DNA of 64,000 nt, from contig NZ_AWXC01000046.1 in the NCBI RefSeq assembly GCF_000479005.1, positions 1 to 64,000 on the forward strand, in the 5' to 3' direction. The number at the start of each line of letters is the position of its first letter. Position 1 is the stretch's first letter. The DNA comes from Prevotella sp. BV3P1. Lineage in GTDB: Bacteria > Bacteroidota > Bacteroidia > Bacteroidales > Bacteroidaceae. The notes below the pieces were generated by a model, which made no database searches, was not told where the DNA came from, and saw only the letters and a program-made list of their open reading frames with translations. The translations under genes and the position numbers were made by a program. This document shows positions 52,610-63,201 of the stretch, one piece after another.

Positions 52610-53665
52610 TCAGATCATGGTGTCGTTTGGAGGAAGGGTAATCTCACCTGCTATCGATTGTTTCATCATTTGGCAGATAGTGGCATAGTCATCATATTGA
52701 GCTTGCAAAAACATCAGCTTGGCAATGGCTGCTTCAACAGTACTGTCGTAACCGCTGACGACACCAGCATTTTGTAATTGATACCCATTGTCATAACGCG
52801 ACATCTCCACATTGCCAAATACGCACTGGCTAACATTGACGACAACGACGCCCCTTTCCGCAGCTTGACTAAGCAGTTGCGTGAGCCATGGCGACTGAGG
52901 CGCATTTCCGCTTCCGTAACTACGCATTACAATACCCCTCAAGTTGGGTACTTCAAGAATTTGTTGCACAATATCTTCCTGTAAACCGGGAAACAGTGAC
53001 AAAGCCATTACATGAGGATCCAAATGTGTATGGGGAACCATAGGTTTGTTGAAGTTGGGCTTCAAAATAAGATGTTCATGATAGGTGAAGTTCACGCCCG
53101 CATCACAGAGGTGTGGAAAGTTGAAAGAATCGAAGGCATTGAATCCATCTGCATTCTGTTTCGTACTGCGATTGCCCCGCAACAGACGGCCATTGAAATA
53201 AATACACACCTCTGGAACAATGGCCGTTCCGTCTTCGTGATGAGCCGAAGCCAGTTCGATACTTGATATGAGATTTTCCTTTCCGTCTGTTCGCAACACC
53301 CCAATCGGCAACTGACTACCTGTCAGCACAACGGGCTTTGTGAGGTTTTCCAACATGAACGATAGGGCAGAGGCGGTATAGGCCATGGTATCGGTTCCGT
53401 GCAGGATGACGAATCCATCATACTGTTCATAGCGTTCGCTGATGATGGTCACCAACTTTGCCCACATGGTGGGTGTCATGTCACTCGAATCAATGGGGGG
53501 AGTGAACTGATAGACGTCAATATCTGTCTGAATCAATTCAAACTCCGGCACATTCTCAACCAAATGATGAAAGTCGAGAGGCTCCAAAGCGCCAGTCTTG
53601 ATGTTCTGCCCCATGCCGATGGTGCCACCGGTGTAGATTAGTAAAACCTTGTTTGTTCTTTTCAT
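52610..53665 (-). CDS. ansA: Type I L-asparaginase
   Basis: Hydrolyses asparagine to aspartate and ammonia. 351 residues with no signal peptide, so cytoplasmic type I. Catalytic Thr lies in LLIYTGGTIGMGQN and the second triad in VILHGTDTMAYTASALSFM; RGIVMRSYGSGNAP and VVVNVSQCVFGNVEMSRYDNGYQL are later family motifs. It lies 24 bp after rlmD on the same strand, so they probably share a transcript. Confidence 0.93.
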   Translation of the reverse strand: MKRTNKVLLIYTGGTIGMGQNIKTGALEPLDFHHLVENVPEFELIQTDIDVYQFTPPIDSSDMTPTMWAKLVTIISERYEQYDGFVILHGTDTMAYTASALSFMLENLTKPVVLTGSQLPIGVLRTDGKENLISSIELASAHHEDGTAIVPEVCIYFNGRLLRGNRSTKQNADGFNAFDSFNFPHLCDAGVNFTYHEHLILKPNFNKPMVPHTHLDPHVMALSLFPGLQEDIVQQILEVPNLRGIVMRSYGSGNAPQSPWLTQLLSQAAERGVVVVNVSQCVFGNVEMSRYDNGYQLQNAGVVSGYDSTVEAAIAKLMFLQAQYDDYATICQMMKQSIAGEITLPPNDTMI

Positions 53666-53689
53666 AGTAGATTTGTTTTAGACTCTGTC

Positions 53690-55108
53690 TTAGCGTTGCT
53701 CAAGCAGTACCACGTTCTCAACATGCGGCGTGTGAGGGAACATATCGACTGGCTGAACGGCCACTACCCTGTACTGCACGTCCAACATTTGCAGGTCGCG
53801 CGCCTGGGTCGCAGGATTACAGCTAACGTATACAATACGTTGAGGAGCTGCTCCGAGAATGGTTCGAACCACATCTGGGTGCATGCCGGCGCGTGGAGGG
53901 TCGGTGATGATGACATCAGGACGGCCATGTTCGACAATGAATTCCTCGGTAAGAATGTCCTTCATATCGCCTGCGTAGAACAGGGTGTTGTGTATGTTGT
54001 TGGCTACCGAATTGACTTTCGCATCCTTGATGGCATCTTCTACGTATTCGATACCGATGACTTCCCGGGCATCTCTTGCCACGAAGTTGGCAATGGTGCC
54101 CGTTCCCGTGTATAGGTCGTAAACCAACTCTTTACCGGTAAGCTGGGCAAACTCGCGCGCCACGCTGTATAGATGGTAAGCTTGGTTGGTATTAGTTTGG
54201 TAGAAACTCTTGGCTGCCACTTTGAACTTTAGGTCGCCCATGGTCTCCGTGATATGATCTTTTCCCTTGAACACCACAACAGTTTGGTCACCAAAGGTAT
54301 CGTTACACTTTTGGTTATCCACGTATAGTAGGGAAGTTATCTGTGGAAACGAGTCGGCCACATGCTGCAAAAGTCCATGGGCGCGCTGCTCGTCACCTTC
54401 TTCCTGGAACTTAAACTGAACCAGTACCATCCACTCACCCGTGTTCGCACTGCGTATCATGATGTCGCGCAGGAGTCCCGTTTGTGCTCTCAGGTCAAAG
54501 AAGCTGATGTCGTGGTCGATGGCATAGTCGCGAATGCAGTTTCTGATTTGATTGCAGAGGTCATCCATGAGCCAGCATTTCTCAATGGGATAGATTTTAT
54601 CAAAGGCTCCTGTGATGTGAAAACCAATGGCATTCATGTGGGCATATTTCACCCCACTGGTCACCTCTTCCCAGGTTAGCCATCGTTTGTTAGAGCAACC
54701 AAACTCCAGTTTGTTGCGGTATTCATACGTCTTTTCCGACCCCATGATAGGTCTGAATTCAGGTAATTCTATCTTACCGATTCGCTCCAGTTGGTCGTGT
54801 ACTTGCTTTTGTTTAGCCTTAAGTTGTTCTTCATAGGGCAGCATTTGCCACTTACATCCACCACAAATTCCAAAATGCTGGCACTTTGGTGTTTGTCGCA
54901 CACCACTGTATTTGATGAAACGTACCACCTCTGCTTCACAATAGTGGTGCTTCTTTTTGCGCACCTGCAAGTCAACCACGTCTCCAGGAACAGTAAAAGG
55001 CACAAATACGACCATGTCGTCTATGCGTGCCAACGACTTTCCTTCGGCGGCAACGTCCGTTATCAGGATGTTTTCTAATAAGGGTAAAGGCTTCTTTTTT
55101 CTTGACAT
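53690..55108 (-). CDS. rlmD: 23S rRNA (uracil1939-C5)-methyltransferase RlmD
   Basis: SAM-dependent m5U methyltransferase of the RumA family. 472 residues. N-terminal TRAM domain (about 10-60); iron-sulfur cysteines Cys76, Cys82 and Cys85 in KCQHFGICGGCKW; Rossmann core with LVYDLYTGTGTIANFVA, DPPRAGMHPDVV and the catalytic-site VSCNPATQARDL. The E. coli target is U1939; the family also contains RlmCD-type enzymes that modify a second site, so exact specificity is uncertain. First gene of the pair with ansA; I see no clear promoter. Confidence 0.9.
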   Translation of the reverse strand: MSRKKKPLPLLENILITDVAAEGKSLARIDDMVVFVPFTVPGDVVDLQVRKKKHHYCEAEVVRFIKYSGVRQTPKCQHFGICGGCKWQMLPYEEQLKAKQKQVHDQLERIGKIELPEFRPIMGSEKTYEYRNKLEFGCSNKRWLTWEEVTSGVKYAHMNAIGFHITGAFDKIYPIEKCWLMDDLCNQIRNCIRDYAIDHDISFFDLRAQTGLLRDIMIRSANTGEWMVLVQFKFQEEGDEQRAHGLLQHVADSFPQITSLLYVDNQKCNDTFGDQTVVVFKGKDHITETMGDLKFKVAAKSFYQTNTNQAYHLYSVAREFAQLTGKELVYDLYTGTGTIANFVARDAREVIGIEYVEDAIKDAKVNSVANNIHNTLFYAGDMKDILTEEFIVEHGRPDVIITDPPRAGMHPDVVRTILGAAPQRIVYVSCNPATQARDLQMLDVQYRVVAVQPVDMFPHTPHVENVVLLEQR

Positions 55109-55248
55109 CTTGCTTGTTTTGGTTGGTAAAATTAAGCTAAAATCTGTAATTGTCCAAACAATTCGACAATATTTTCTTCAAGAACAATTGAACTGTCTAA
55201 CCATCTCATAATACATGTTCTTATCAAGCCTGTCATCCACATCTTTTC

Positions 55249-55336
55249 AATAGCATGTAGATTGGCGTGTAAAGTCAATGAGTTTGACCTTGAAAAGCAT
55301 TGACTTTGGAAGTCAAACTCAATGCTATTGGCAGGC
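55249..55336. repeat. 22-bp tandem array F (4 units)
   Basis: Units start at 55249, 55271, 55293 and 55315 (AATAGCATGTAGATTG, AAAGTCAATGAGTTTG, AAAAGCATTGACTTTG, AAACTCAATGCTATTG), all 22 bp long. It sits in the 693-bp gap between rlmD and the downstream transporter. The gap also contains a small hairpin (GCAAGATG 55355-55362 with CATCTTGC 55368-55375) and the 29-bp inverted repeat at 55685-55775. Confidence 0.88.
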
Positions 55337-55684
55337 ATGAAAAATATAAAAACGGCAAGATGTCATGCATCTTGCTGCTTGGTGTTAATAACTCTCTGTG
55401 GTTAAGTTATATATAAAAAATTGAAAAAGTTAAAGTGCAACGTTATTCTTTTGTACTTATTTCTATACTGAAAGCTTTTAATTGTCGTCTTTTGGAAATA
55501 TTCTGATAAAAAAAGTGAACAAACTTTTGCGCATATTCTCCTCAACAATGTTGGCTTTGATTGAGTGAAGGCTAGTTTAAAATGTATTGAAAGTTACCTG
55601 ACGGTTAGGCTAATCTTAGTTGATACATGCGAGCTATATGATAGCTTGATAGTTCCCATCATGATAACTTAAGCAAAACGAGTG

Positions 55685-55775
55685 AAATTAATTTAGCATA
55701 TAAATCATTCTGTACAAAGATTTGTTGGTGATGAAGTTTACATCTTACAGACTGACTTATATGCTAAATTAATTT
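55685..55775. repeat. 29-bp inverted repeat, MITE-like or large terminator
   Basis: Bases 55685-55713 and 55747-55775 are complementary at 27 of 29 positions, with a 33-nt spacer; the outer end is AAATTAATTTAGCATATAA. The 91-bp element ends 27 bp beyond the stop of the minus-strand transporter at 55802. It could be a miniature inverted-repeat element or a large 3' hairpin. I see no obvious target-site duplication. Confidence 0.7.
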
Positions 55776-55801
55776 GATAAACGGTAATATCCTAATTTAC
55801 A

Positions 55802-57490
55802 TCATCCGCAGCAGAATAGAACAATGAGCTGAGCTGTGAAGATTCGGAGGAACATGCTTAACGGATAAACAGTGGAATAACCCGTTGATGGTGCGTCATG
55901 CGAACAAACTTGATTGGCGTATGCCAGCGCAGGTGGATCAGTATAAGTACCTGCTATCATGCCCATAATGGTGAAATAGTTGAATTTATACTTCAAACGG
56001 GCAATGGTACCGACAATGAGAATGGGTATGACGGTGATCAGAATGCCTGTATAAACGTACTTCAATCCGTCACCTTGAATAACTGTGTTAACAAATCCAT
56101 CTCCGGCTTTAATACCCACGCTGGCTAAAAAAAGAACCAAACCAATCTCACGCAGCATCATATTGGCGGATGTTGTGGTGTAGGTCACCAACTTCATTCT
56201 ATAGCCATAGCGTCCAATCAGGATGGCAATGATCAATGGACCGCCGGCAAGTCCCAATTTCAAGGGGACAGGCATGCCAGGAATGGCAATTGGGAAACTA
56301 CCAAAGAGGATTCCTATGAAAATACCAATGAAGATGGTTGCGATGTTAGGTGCATTGAGACGCCGCATGGAGTTGCCCATCATGCGTTCTACGCGATTGA
56401 CGTTTTCTTCATGACCTACCATCATGATGCGGTCGCCTATGTGTAAGTGTAGGTCGTGAGTAGCGAATAAGTCGATGCCCTGACGTGTGATTCTTGTGAT
56501 GTTAACACCGTAAATGCTGGAGAAATGCATCTTGCCAAGTACCTTTCCGTTCATCGACGGACTTGTGATGACTACTCGTTTAGAAATCATAGGTTGTCTC
56601 TTTTCTTCTTCAACCCAAGGCAACTCTGCAGCATGTCCAAAGCTCTTGATGACTTCAGCGTCTGACTCAGCACAAACGATGAGCATCTCATCGCCTTTTT
56701 GTACCACGGTTTCACCATTAGGTATCTGTATGATGTCATTGCGTTTCAGCCTTGAACAGACGAATTCTCGATTCAGAAATTCAGATATCTCTTGTAATGA
56801 TCGTCCTTCAATGTATGAGTTGTCTACGCTAAGACGAATTTGGCATGGCTTGGCATGTGGATTGTCATCTTCTGCTTGTATCAGTTTGTCCTCTTCTTCA
56901 TTCAAGTTTATTTTGCAAATGAAGCGTATGGCGATGGTAGCAGCGATGATACCCAACACGCCAAGGGGGTAAGCGCAGGCATACCCACTGGCTATTTGTG
57001 GCACGTCACCATTTGTAAAAACGGAGGTGAGTGCCTCGTTAGCAGCTCCCAAGCCTGGAGTATTGGTTACAGCACCATAAAGTGTTCCTACCATCATGGG
57101 CAGATTGGTTACTTCCGAGGTGTCGAAAAAGATGAAATAACAGGCAAACATCACGGCGATGTTGAGCAAGACAGCCGTTGTAGTAAGCATATTGAGGGTG
57201 ATACCACCCCGCTTGAAACTTTCAAAAAAGCCAGGCCCAACTTGTAATCCGATACAGAAAACGAATAGAATCAGACCAAAATCCTGAATGAATGTCAGCA
57301 GACTGACAGGTGCGGTGAATCCAATGTGACCCGCAACAATACCAGCAAAGAGCACGAAGGTAACGCCCAAAGAGATGCCACCTATCTTAACTTTTCCCAA
57401 TAATACGCCAACAGCAATGACACTTGCGTATAGTAAAACAATGTGCGCAACTGACTCGTTATTGGTAAACAATGCAATTATCCAGTCCAT
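55802..57490 (-). CDS. AspT/YidE/YbjL-family transporter with two TrkA-C domains
   Basis: A 562-residue inner-membrane protein with two membrane halves (about 1-190 and 375-560), each of five or so helices, typical of the aspartate:alanine exchanger family with the 'YidE/YbjL duplication'. Two cytoplasmic RCK/TrkA-C domains stand between them: [23 protein letters not shown]...GDEMLIVC and [18 protein letters not shown]...GDRIMMVG. The [19 protein letters not shown] and [14 protein letters not shown] segments mark the repeats. The substrate is unknown; amino or dicarboxylic acids are possible. It lies 16 bp after proS on the same strand. Confidence 0.85.
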   Translation of the reverse strand: MDWIIALFTNNESVAHIVLLYASVIAVGVLLGKVKIGGISLGVTFVLFAGIVAGHIGFTAPVSLLTFIQDFGLILFVFCIGLQVGPGFFESFKRGGITLNMLTTTAVLLNIAVMFACYFIFFDTSEVTNLPMMVGTLYGAVTNTPGLGAANEALTSVFTNGDVPQIASGYACAYPLGVLGIIAATIAIRFICKINLNEEEDKLIQAEDDNPHAKPCQIRLSVDNSYIEGRSLQEISEFLNREFVCSRLKRNDIIQIPNGETVVQKGDEMLIVCAESDAEVIKSFGHAAELPWVEEEKRQPMISKRVVITSPSMNGKVLGKMHFSSIYGVNITRITRQGIDLFATHDLHLHIGDRIMMVGHEENVNRVERMMGNSMRRLNAPNIATIFIGIFIGILFGSFPIAIPGMPVPLKLGLAGGPLIIAILIGRYGYRMKLVTYTTTSANMMLREIGLVLFLASVGIKAGDGFVNTVIQGDGLKYVYTGILITVIPILIVGTIARLKYKFNYFTIMGMIAGTYTDPPALAYANQVCSHDAPSTGYSTVYPLSMFLRIFTAQLIVLFCCG

Positions 57491-57506
57491 TTTTGTTGTT
57501 TAATAA

Positions 57507-58988
57507 TTAATAACTGCGAGCGATAATGACACGATGTTTAGCGGGTTTACCTGAAACCATGTCTACACCGGGTGTCTGTTCAAAGTCAAATGGGACACAG
57601 CGAATGGTTGCTTGTGTTTCTTCTTTAATCTTGGCTTCTGTTTCTTCGGTGCCATCCCAGTGACAAAGGAAGAATCCGCCATCTTTTATCTTCTCTTTAA
57701 ACTCTTCATAGTTATCGCATTCATAAATATGAGCGTCACGATAGTCTTTGGCTTTCTTAAGAATGTTTGCTTGAATGTCGTCAAGCAGCTTGTGGATGTA
57801 ATCGGTCAACCCTTCAACAGGAATGGTTTCTTTCTCCAAAGTGTCGCGACGCATCACTTCAATCGTGTTGTTTTCAAGATCTCTGCCACCCATAACCAGG
57901 CGCACAGGAACACCTTTTAACTCGTAATCTGCAAACTTGAATCCAGGACGTTTGTTGTTGCTGTCATCGTATTTCACGGTGATGCCGAGCTTTTTCAAGT
58001 CATCCATAAACGGATTCAGCTTATCTGCAATGGCCTTGAGCTGCTCCTCATTTTTAGCAATAGGAATGATGACAACCTGAATAGGTGCGAGCTTTGGAGG
58101 CAACACCAAGCCATTGTCATCTGAGTGGGTCATGATCAAGGCGCCAATCAGTCGTGTAGATACGCCCCAACTTGTCGCCCATACATACTCTGGTTTGTTC
58201 TCCTTATTCAAATAGGTGACATCAAATGATTTGGCAAAGTTCTGCCCCAGGAAATGACTGGTTCCGCTCTGTAATGCCTTTCCGTCTTGCATCATGGCCT
58301 CAATGGTATATGTATCCAGAGCACCTGCAAAGCGTTCGGTCTCGCTTTTTACGCCTTGCACCACAGGAACGGCCATCCATTGTTCTGCAAATTCGGCATA
58401 TACCTTGAGCATTTTCTGTGCTTCTTCTTCAGCTTCCTCACGCGTTGCGTGGGCAGTGTGGCCCTCCTGCCATAAAAATTCTGATGTTCTTAGGAATGGA
58501 CGTGTACGCATTTCCCAGCGCATGACGTTGCACCATTGGTTGCACATCAATGGCAGGTCGCGCCAAGACTGTATCCAGTTCTTGTACGTATTCCATATAA
58601 TGGTTTCTGAAGTGGGGCGGATGATCAGCTCTTCTTCCAGTTTTGCAGCGGGATCTACTTCCACACTGTCGCCTGTTTCTGATGATTTAAGTCGATAGTG
58701 TGTAACAACCGCGCATTCTTTCGCAAACCCTTTCACGTGTTCAGCCTCGCGACTCAGGAATGATTTGGGTATTAAAAGAGGGAAATACGCATTTTGTGCA
58801 CCTGTTTCCTTAAACATCTTGTCCAACTGTTGCTGCATTTTTTCCCAGATGGCGTAACCGTATGGCTTGATGACCATACAACCACGCACTGCCGATTGTT
58901 CAGCCAAATCGGCCTTAACAACCAAATCATTATACCACTGACTATAGTTTTCAGACCTTTTGGTCAAATCTTTTAATTCTTTTGCCAT
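57507..58988 (-). CDS. proS: Prolyl-tRNA synthetase (archaeal/eukaryal type)
   Basis: Class IIa synthetase charging tRNA-Pro. 493 residues, the short type without the editing insertion of E. coli ProRS. Motif 2 region: [38 protein letters not shown]; motif 3-like [17 protein letters not shown]-terminal extension ending in Tyr (HRVIIARSY) marks the archaeal/eukaryal branch. The C-terminal zinc-binding cysteines of that branch are mostly absent, as is common in bacteria. Upstream -7 box at 59091-59098; the transporter gene follows. Confidence 0.94.
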   Translation of the reverse strand: MAKELKDLTKRSENYSQWYNDLVVKADLAEQSAVRGCMVIKPYGYAIWEKMQQQLDKMFKETGAQNAYFPLLIPKSFLSREAEHVKGFAKECAVVTHYRLKSSETGDSVEVDPAAKLEEELIIRPTSETIIWNTYKNWIQSWRDLPLMCNQWCNVMRWEMRTRPFLRTSEFLWQEGHTAHATREEAEEEAQKMLKVYAEFAEQWMAVPVVQGVKSETERFAGALDTYTIEAMMQDGKALQSGTSHFLGQNFAKSFDVTYLNKENKPEYVWATSWGVSTRLIGALIMTHSDDNGLVLPPKLAPIQVVIIPIAKNEEQLKAIADKLNPFMDDLKKLGITVKYDDSNNKRPGFKFADYELKGVPVRLVMGGRDLENNTIEVMRRDTLEKETIPVEGLTDYIHKLLDDIQANILKKAKDYRDAHIYECDNYEEFKEKIKDGGFFLCHWDGTEETEAKIKEETQATIRCVPFDFEQTPGVDMVSGKPAKHRVIIARSY

Positions 58989-59090
58989 GTTATCTTGATG
59001 AATAGTTATTTACTTCTACAATAGGGAAATTCATATTACATTTTAGTGATATCCCTTTTGACCATAAGTTTGTATTGCTTAAATTTGTCG

Positions 59091-59098
59091 CAAAATTA
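59091..59098 (-). promoter_or_regulatory. -7 box (TAATTTTG) upstream of proS
   Basis: TAATTTTG on the minus strand, 102 nt before the proS ATG. The long leader (58989-59090) has no obvious T-box or other fold that I can identify. Confidence 0.4.
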
Positions 59099-59141
59099 CA
59101 AAAAATTGTTGACTTGGGCATGATAATGCAATAAAAAGAAT

Positions 59142-59149
59142 TATCTTTG
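59142..59149 (+). promoter_or_regulatory. -7 box (TATCTTTG) for the OmpA-like gene
   Basis: TATCTTTG, 33 nt before the ATG at 59183; divergent from the proS candidate. Confidence 0.6.
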
Positions 59150-59182
59150 CAATTATAAATATAAACACAAAACTGAGTGATT

Positions 59183-59860
59183 ATGAAGAAAATGAAATTT
59201 ATGACATTGGCTCTTTGCCTTCTAACCGTCTTTAGTTGTTCCACAAAACAGGGAACTGGAGCCTTGGCAGGTGCAGGCGGTGGTGCTGTTTTGGGAGCCA
59301 TTATTGGCAAGATAGCAGGTAACGCTGGTGTTGGAGCTGCCATCGGTGGCGCAGTAGGTGCAGGTGCAGGCGCCATGATTGGCCGTCACATGGATAAAGT
59401 AGCGCAAGAAACAGCAGCACAAGTAGAGAATGCTAAGGTAGAAGAAGTGAAAGACAAAAACGGCCTTGATGCCGTAAAGGTAACCTTTGATAGTGGTATC
59501 TTGTTCGCCAGCAGTAAGGCTAATTTGAGTCAAACCAGCAAGAATGAGTTGGCAAAGTTCTCTACCGTTTTGAAGAAAAACAAAGATTGTCATATTGATG
59601 TCTATGGACATACCGACTCGACAGGCAACGACGGCATCAACATTCCATTGAGCAACGACCGTGCACAGAGCGTAGTGAACTACCTCAAGAGTTGTGGCGT
59701 TCCGTCCAGCCAGTTCCAGAATGTGGTTGGACAGGGCAGTACACAGCCCGTGGCTGACAATCGTACCAAGGCAGGACGTCAGCAAAACCGCCGCGTTGAG
59801 GTGTTCCTCTATGCCAGTCCGGCTATGGTTGAAGCTGCAAACGCTGGAACTCTAAACTAA
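59183..59860 (+). CDS. OmpA-family lipoprotein with glycine zipper
   Basis: A 225-residue lipoprotein (lipobox Val-Phe-Ser-Cys, Cys19). Residues about 25-65 form a glycine-zipper segment (GAGGGAVLGAIIGKIAGNAGVGAAIGG...) that probably inserts in a membrane. The C-terminal OmpA-like domain binds peptidoglycan: DVYGHTDSTGNDGINIPLSNDRAQSVVNYL and KAGRQQNRRVEVFL with the conserved Asp and Arg. It links the outer membrane to the wall, like Pal or YiaD. I use ATG 59183; a GTG two codons upstream is an alternative. A terminator follows at 59883-59909. Confidence 0.88.
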   Translation: MKKMKFMTLALCLLTVFSCSTKQGTGALAGAGGGAVLGAIIGKIAGNAGVGAAIGGAVGAGAGAMIGRHMDKVAQETAAQVENAKVEEVKDKNGLDAVKVTFDSGILFASSKANLSQTSKNELAKFSTVLKKNKDCHIDVYGHTDSTGNDGINIPLSNDRAQSVVNYLKSCGVPSSQFQNVVGQGSTQPVADNRTKAGRQQNRRVEVFLYASPAMVEAANAGTLN

Positions 59861-59882
59861 TAGAACATTAGGTAAATATCAT

Positions 59883-59909
59883 AAGGGGTGCTACAAGGTA
59901 CCCCTTTTT
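59883..59909 (+). terminator. Terminator after the OmpA-like gene
   Basis: AAGGGGT (59883-59889) pairs with ACCCCTT (59900-59906), followed by TTT. The mtgA start lies 10 bp further on, so mtgA may depend on readthrough. Confidence 0.65.
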
Positions 59910-59918
59910 CGTTGAAAC

Positions 59919-60647
59919 ATGAAGAAAATCGTATCATTTTTCCGTTGGGCTATTGTCCTCTTTTTGGCAACATCAATCCTCACTGTTGTCGCCTACCGGT
60001 TCATACCCGTCTACATAACCCCTTTGATGGTGATTCGATGCTTCGAGAAAGGAGAGCTCAAGATGCATCACCATTGGGTGCCAATGGACAATATTTCACG
60101 ACACATGCCTGTTGCCGTGATGGCCAGTGAGGACCAACGGTTCTTGTTGCACCATGGTTTTGATTACAGTGCCATTGAAAAAGCTGCGGTTCATAATATC
60201 AAAAACAAAACGGGAAAGAAGCGCGGAGCAAGCACGATTACACAACAAACGGCGAAAAACGTTTTTCTTTGGCCTGGTCGTTCGTGGGTCAGAAAAGGCT
60301 TTGAAGTTTACTTCACCGCACTCATCGAGTTGATATGGAGCAAACAACGCATCATGGAGGTGTACTTAAATTCCATCGAAATGGGGGACATGATTTATGG
60401 AGTGGATGCCGTAGCACGCTATCATTTCGATAAAACAGCCAGTGATCTGTCGCGATCAGAATGTGCACTCATCGCCGCGACACTGCCAAATCCCATTCGA
60501 TTTAGCAGCAAAGCCCCCAGTGGGTATGTCCGGTTAAGACAAAGAAAGATAGAGCATGAGATGAAATTCATTCCATCATTCCCAAAAGAAGGAGAGGATA
60601 TTGATCCAAACACCACTAAAGGAGGCATCTACCACAAGAAAAGATGA
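59919..60647 (+). CDS. mtgA: Monofunctional peptidoglycan transglycosylase
   Basis: A 242-residue GT51 enzyme that polymerises lipid II without a transpeptidase domain. One N-terminal membrane helix (about 8-28), then the catalytic Glu in VAVMASEDQRFLLHHGFDYSAI, the second motif KKRGASTITQQTAKNVFLWPGRSWVRKG, and ELIWSKQRIMEVYLNSIEMGDMIYGVDAVARYHF. It overlaps uvrD by 4 bp (ATGA), so the two are translationally coupled although functionally unrelated. Confidence 0.93.
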   Translation: MKKIVSFFRWAIVLFLATSILTVVAYRFIPVYITPLMVIRCFEKGELKMHHHWVPMDNISRHMPVAVMASEDQRFLLHHGFDYSAIEKAAVHNIKNKTGKKRGASTITQQTAKNVFLWPGRSWVRKGFEVYFTALIELIWSKQRIMEVYLNSIEMGDMIYGVDAVARYHFDKTASDLSRSECALIAATLPNPIRFSSKAPSGYVRLRQRKIEHEMKFIPSFPKEGEDIDPNTTKGGIYHKKR

Positions 60648-63076
60648 AAGATTTATTGTCGCAATTAAACCAAGAACAGCGCTCGGCTGTTACTTATAAC
60701 GACGGTCCACAACTGGTCATCGCAGGTGCTGGATCGGGCAAAACGCGTGTGTTGACTTACAAAATAGCTTATTTGGTTCAACAAGGTATGCAGCCCTGGT
60801 CTATCTTGGCTTTGACGTTTACCAACAAAGCGGCTAACGAGATGAAGCAGCGCATCGCACAGTTGATTGGGCAAGAGACAGCCAGATACATCCAAATGGG
60901 GACTTTTCACTCCATTTTTTCTCGCATTTTACGCATCGAGGCCGATGCTATTGGCTACACTTCGGGCTTTACCATCTATGACGAAAGTGATTCCCGGTCG
61001 CTGCTCAAGACCATCATCAAGGAAATGGGGCTCGACGACAAGGTGTACAGGCCAGCCGGCGTACATGCCATTATCAGCAAAGCCAAAAACCAACTCATCA
61101 TGCCTCGTGATTATTCCAGTAGGTCAGAATTCATGAATCGCGACCGAAACAGTCGCATGCCCGAGCTTCATTCTGTTTACGAGGCTTATGTGCAGCGATG
61201 CCGTAAGGCTAATGCCATGGACTTTGACGACTTGCTTGTTCTGACCCACCAGTTGCTGAAAGAGCATGAAGACATTCGACAAAAATATTGCGAGCGCTTT
61301 CAGTATGTGCTGGTTGATGAATATCAGGACACCAATTACGCACAGCAATGCATCGTGTGGCTGCTGACTAAAGAACATCGTCACATCTGCGTGGTGGGCG
61401 ATGATGCGCAAAGTATCTACGGATTTCGTGGAGCCAACATCGATAACATCTTGGATTTCCAACAGATATACGAAGGTTCACGCCTCTTCAAGCTTCAGCA
61501 AAACTACCGATCTACACAGAGAATCGTGCAGGCAGCCAACAGTTTGATTAAGCACAACGAACGGCAAATACCCAAAGACGTGTTCAGTGAGAACGATGAA
61601 GGTGAGAAGATTATCTTTAAACCCGTTTATTCAGATAAGGAAGAGGCATTTGTGGTTTGCAAGGATATCAAACGAATTGTCAGGCAAGAGAATGCACCCT
61701 ACAGCGACTTTGCCATCTTGTACCGAACCAACGCACAAAGCCGAAGTTTCGAGGAGGAGATGCGAAAACAAAACATTCCATACCGAATCTATGGCGGTTT
61801 GAGCTTTTATCAGCGCAAGGAGATTAAAGACATCATCGCTTATTTTCGTTTGGTCGTCAATCCTGATGATGAAGAGGCTTTCAAGCGCATCATCAATTAC
61901 CCAACCAGGGGCATCGGGAATGTGACAATCCAAAAGATAGCCGACTCGGCTCGCAGCCATGCAGTGAGTTTCTGGCAGGTCATATCCAATCCTGCACAAT
62001 ATCTCCAGGGGGTGAATCAAGGAACACTTGGCAAGATCAATCGATTTAAAGAACTCATAGAGGGATATATCTTAAAAGCCTCTAACACAGACGTATATCA
62101 GTTGGGCAATGAGATTATGAAGACAAGTGGATTCATTGCCGACATCTATTCCAACAGCGATCCAGAAGGACTGGCCCGACAAGAGAATGTAGAAGAGTTG
62201 TTGGCGGGTATGCAAGATTTCTGTGAAAGCAAGAAAGAAGAGGGTAGAGAAAACGAAATTTATCTCACCGACTATCTTCAAGAGGTTGCATTGCTCACTG
62301 ATTTAGACAGCGATGATGGCGAGGGAAGTCGGGTGTCACTGATGACTGTGCATGCCGCCAAGGGACTGGAGTTTCCCACCGTCTTTATTGTTGGACTGGA
62401 GGAAAACATTTTTCCAAGTCCACTGTCGATGGGCTCGATGCGTGAGATGGAGGAAGAACGCCGTTTGCTCTATGTGGCCATCACCCGAGCAGAGAAGCAT
62501 TGTATCATGACGAGTGCCAAAAACAGGTGGCGATTTGGAAAGATGGAGTTTGATACGCCAAGTAGATTTATCAAAGATATTGACTCACGTTTTATACACA
62601 TCGAGTCCGAATCCGAAGTGGAAGCGTCCGATGATTCATTCCAAACACCTTACAGTGCGAACTCCTTCTCGGGCGATGTTTATCGTCGATATAGCGAGCG
62701 CATGCAGAACTCCCGGCCTGTGGCCAGCCAATTCCAGGCCGACCCTAAGCCGAAAATCACCGCTCCGCAGCGTCCCGAGCAAACGGTTGACCCGTTCTCA
62801 TCCTCCTTTAAGCGCCAACTCCAGCAGGCAGGTGGAAACTTTAAGCGGGTAACTGATGCCATGACCAGCGGAGGACGGGCAGCGGCAGCCTCTTCCTCCA
62901 GTCCTGATGCCTCAGGCTTGCAAGAGGGCTGCACCATTGAGCACCAGCGTTTCGGAATTGGCACCGTACTCCGATTGGAGGGCAAGGGCGAGAATCGAAA
63001 GGCCACCGTGGCCTTCAGAAATGCGGGAACCAAGCAGTTGTTATTGAAGTTCGCCCGATTCAAGGTGCTGTCATAG
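60644..63076 (+). CDS. uvrD: UvrD/PcrA-type DNA helicase
   Basis: An 810-residue superfamily 1A 3'-5' helicase for excision and mismatch repair and removal of stalled complexes. Walker A is AGAGSGKT (27-34); TFTNKAANEMKQRI is motif Ia; VLVDEYQDTNYAQ is motif II; GDDAQSIYGFRGA is motif III; LQQNYRST is motif IV; LMTVHAAKGLEFPTVFIVGLEE and LLYVAITRAEKHC are V and VI. After a disordered Ser/Ala/Pro linker (about 670-755) comes the PcrA-type C-terminal Tudor-like domain (IEHQRFGIGTVLRLEGKGENRKATVAF) that binds RNA polymerase in PcrA. Confidence 0.93.
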   Translation: MKDLLSQLNQEQRSAVTYNDGPQLVIAGAGSGKTRVLTYKIAYLVQQGMQPWSILALTFTNKAANEMKQRIAQLIGQETARYIQMGTFHSIFSRILRIEADAIGYTSGFTIYDESDSRSLLKTIIKEMGLDDKVYRPAGVHAIISKAKNQLIMPRDYSSRSEFMNRDRNSRMPELHSVYEAYVQRCRKANAMDFDDLLVLTHQLLKEHEDIRQKYCERFQYVLVDEYQDTNYAQQCIVWLLTKEHRHICVVGDDAQSIYGFRGANIDNILDFQQIYEGSRLFKLQQNYRSTQRIVQAANSLIKHNERQIPKDVFSENDEGEKIIFKPVYSDKEEAFVVCKDIKRIVRQENAPYSDFAILYRTNAQSRSFEEEMRKQNIPYRIYGGLSFYQRKEIKDIIAYFRLVVNPDDEEAFKRIINYPTRGIGNVTIQKIADSARSHAVSFWQVISNPAQYLQGVNQGTLGKINRFKELIEGYILKASNTDVYQLGNEIMKTSGFIADIYSNSDPEGLARQENVEELLAGMQDFCESKKEEGRENEIYLTDYLQEVALLTDLDSDDGEGSRVSLMTVHAAKGLEFPTVFIVGLEENIFPSPLSMGSMREMEEERRLLYVAITRAEKHCIMTSAKNRWRFGKMEFDTPSRFIKDIDSRFIHIESESEVEASDDSFQTPYSANSFSGDVYRRYSERMQNSRPVASQFQADPKPKITAPQRPEQTVDPFSSSFKRQLQQAGGNFKRVTDAMTSGGRAAAASSSSPDASGLQEGCTIEHQRFGIGTVLRLEGKGENRKATVAFRNAGTKQLLLKFARFKVLS

Positions 63077-63201
63077 CAAGGGAAGGATAGCGTATGCAGA
63101 TTGCATTTTGTTGAGTTATTTCAGTATTTTAAATTCTCATTCTAGAAAAATATTCGCCATCACGCGGCTGTTTTTGAGTCGTTTTTAGCGCCTGTCAACC
63201 T

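Noticed and set aside
58989..59090. T-box or other riboswitch before proS
   Set aside because: The leader is only about 100 nt and I found no T-box signature or stable fold; T-boxes are also not expected in Bacteroidota.
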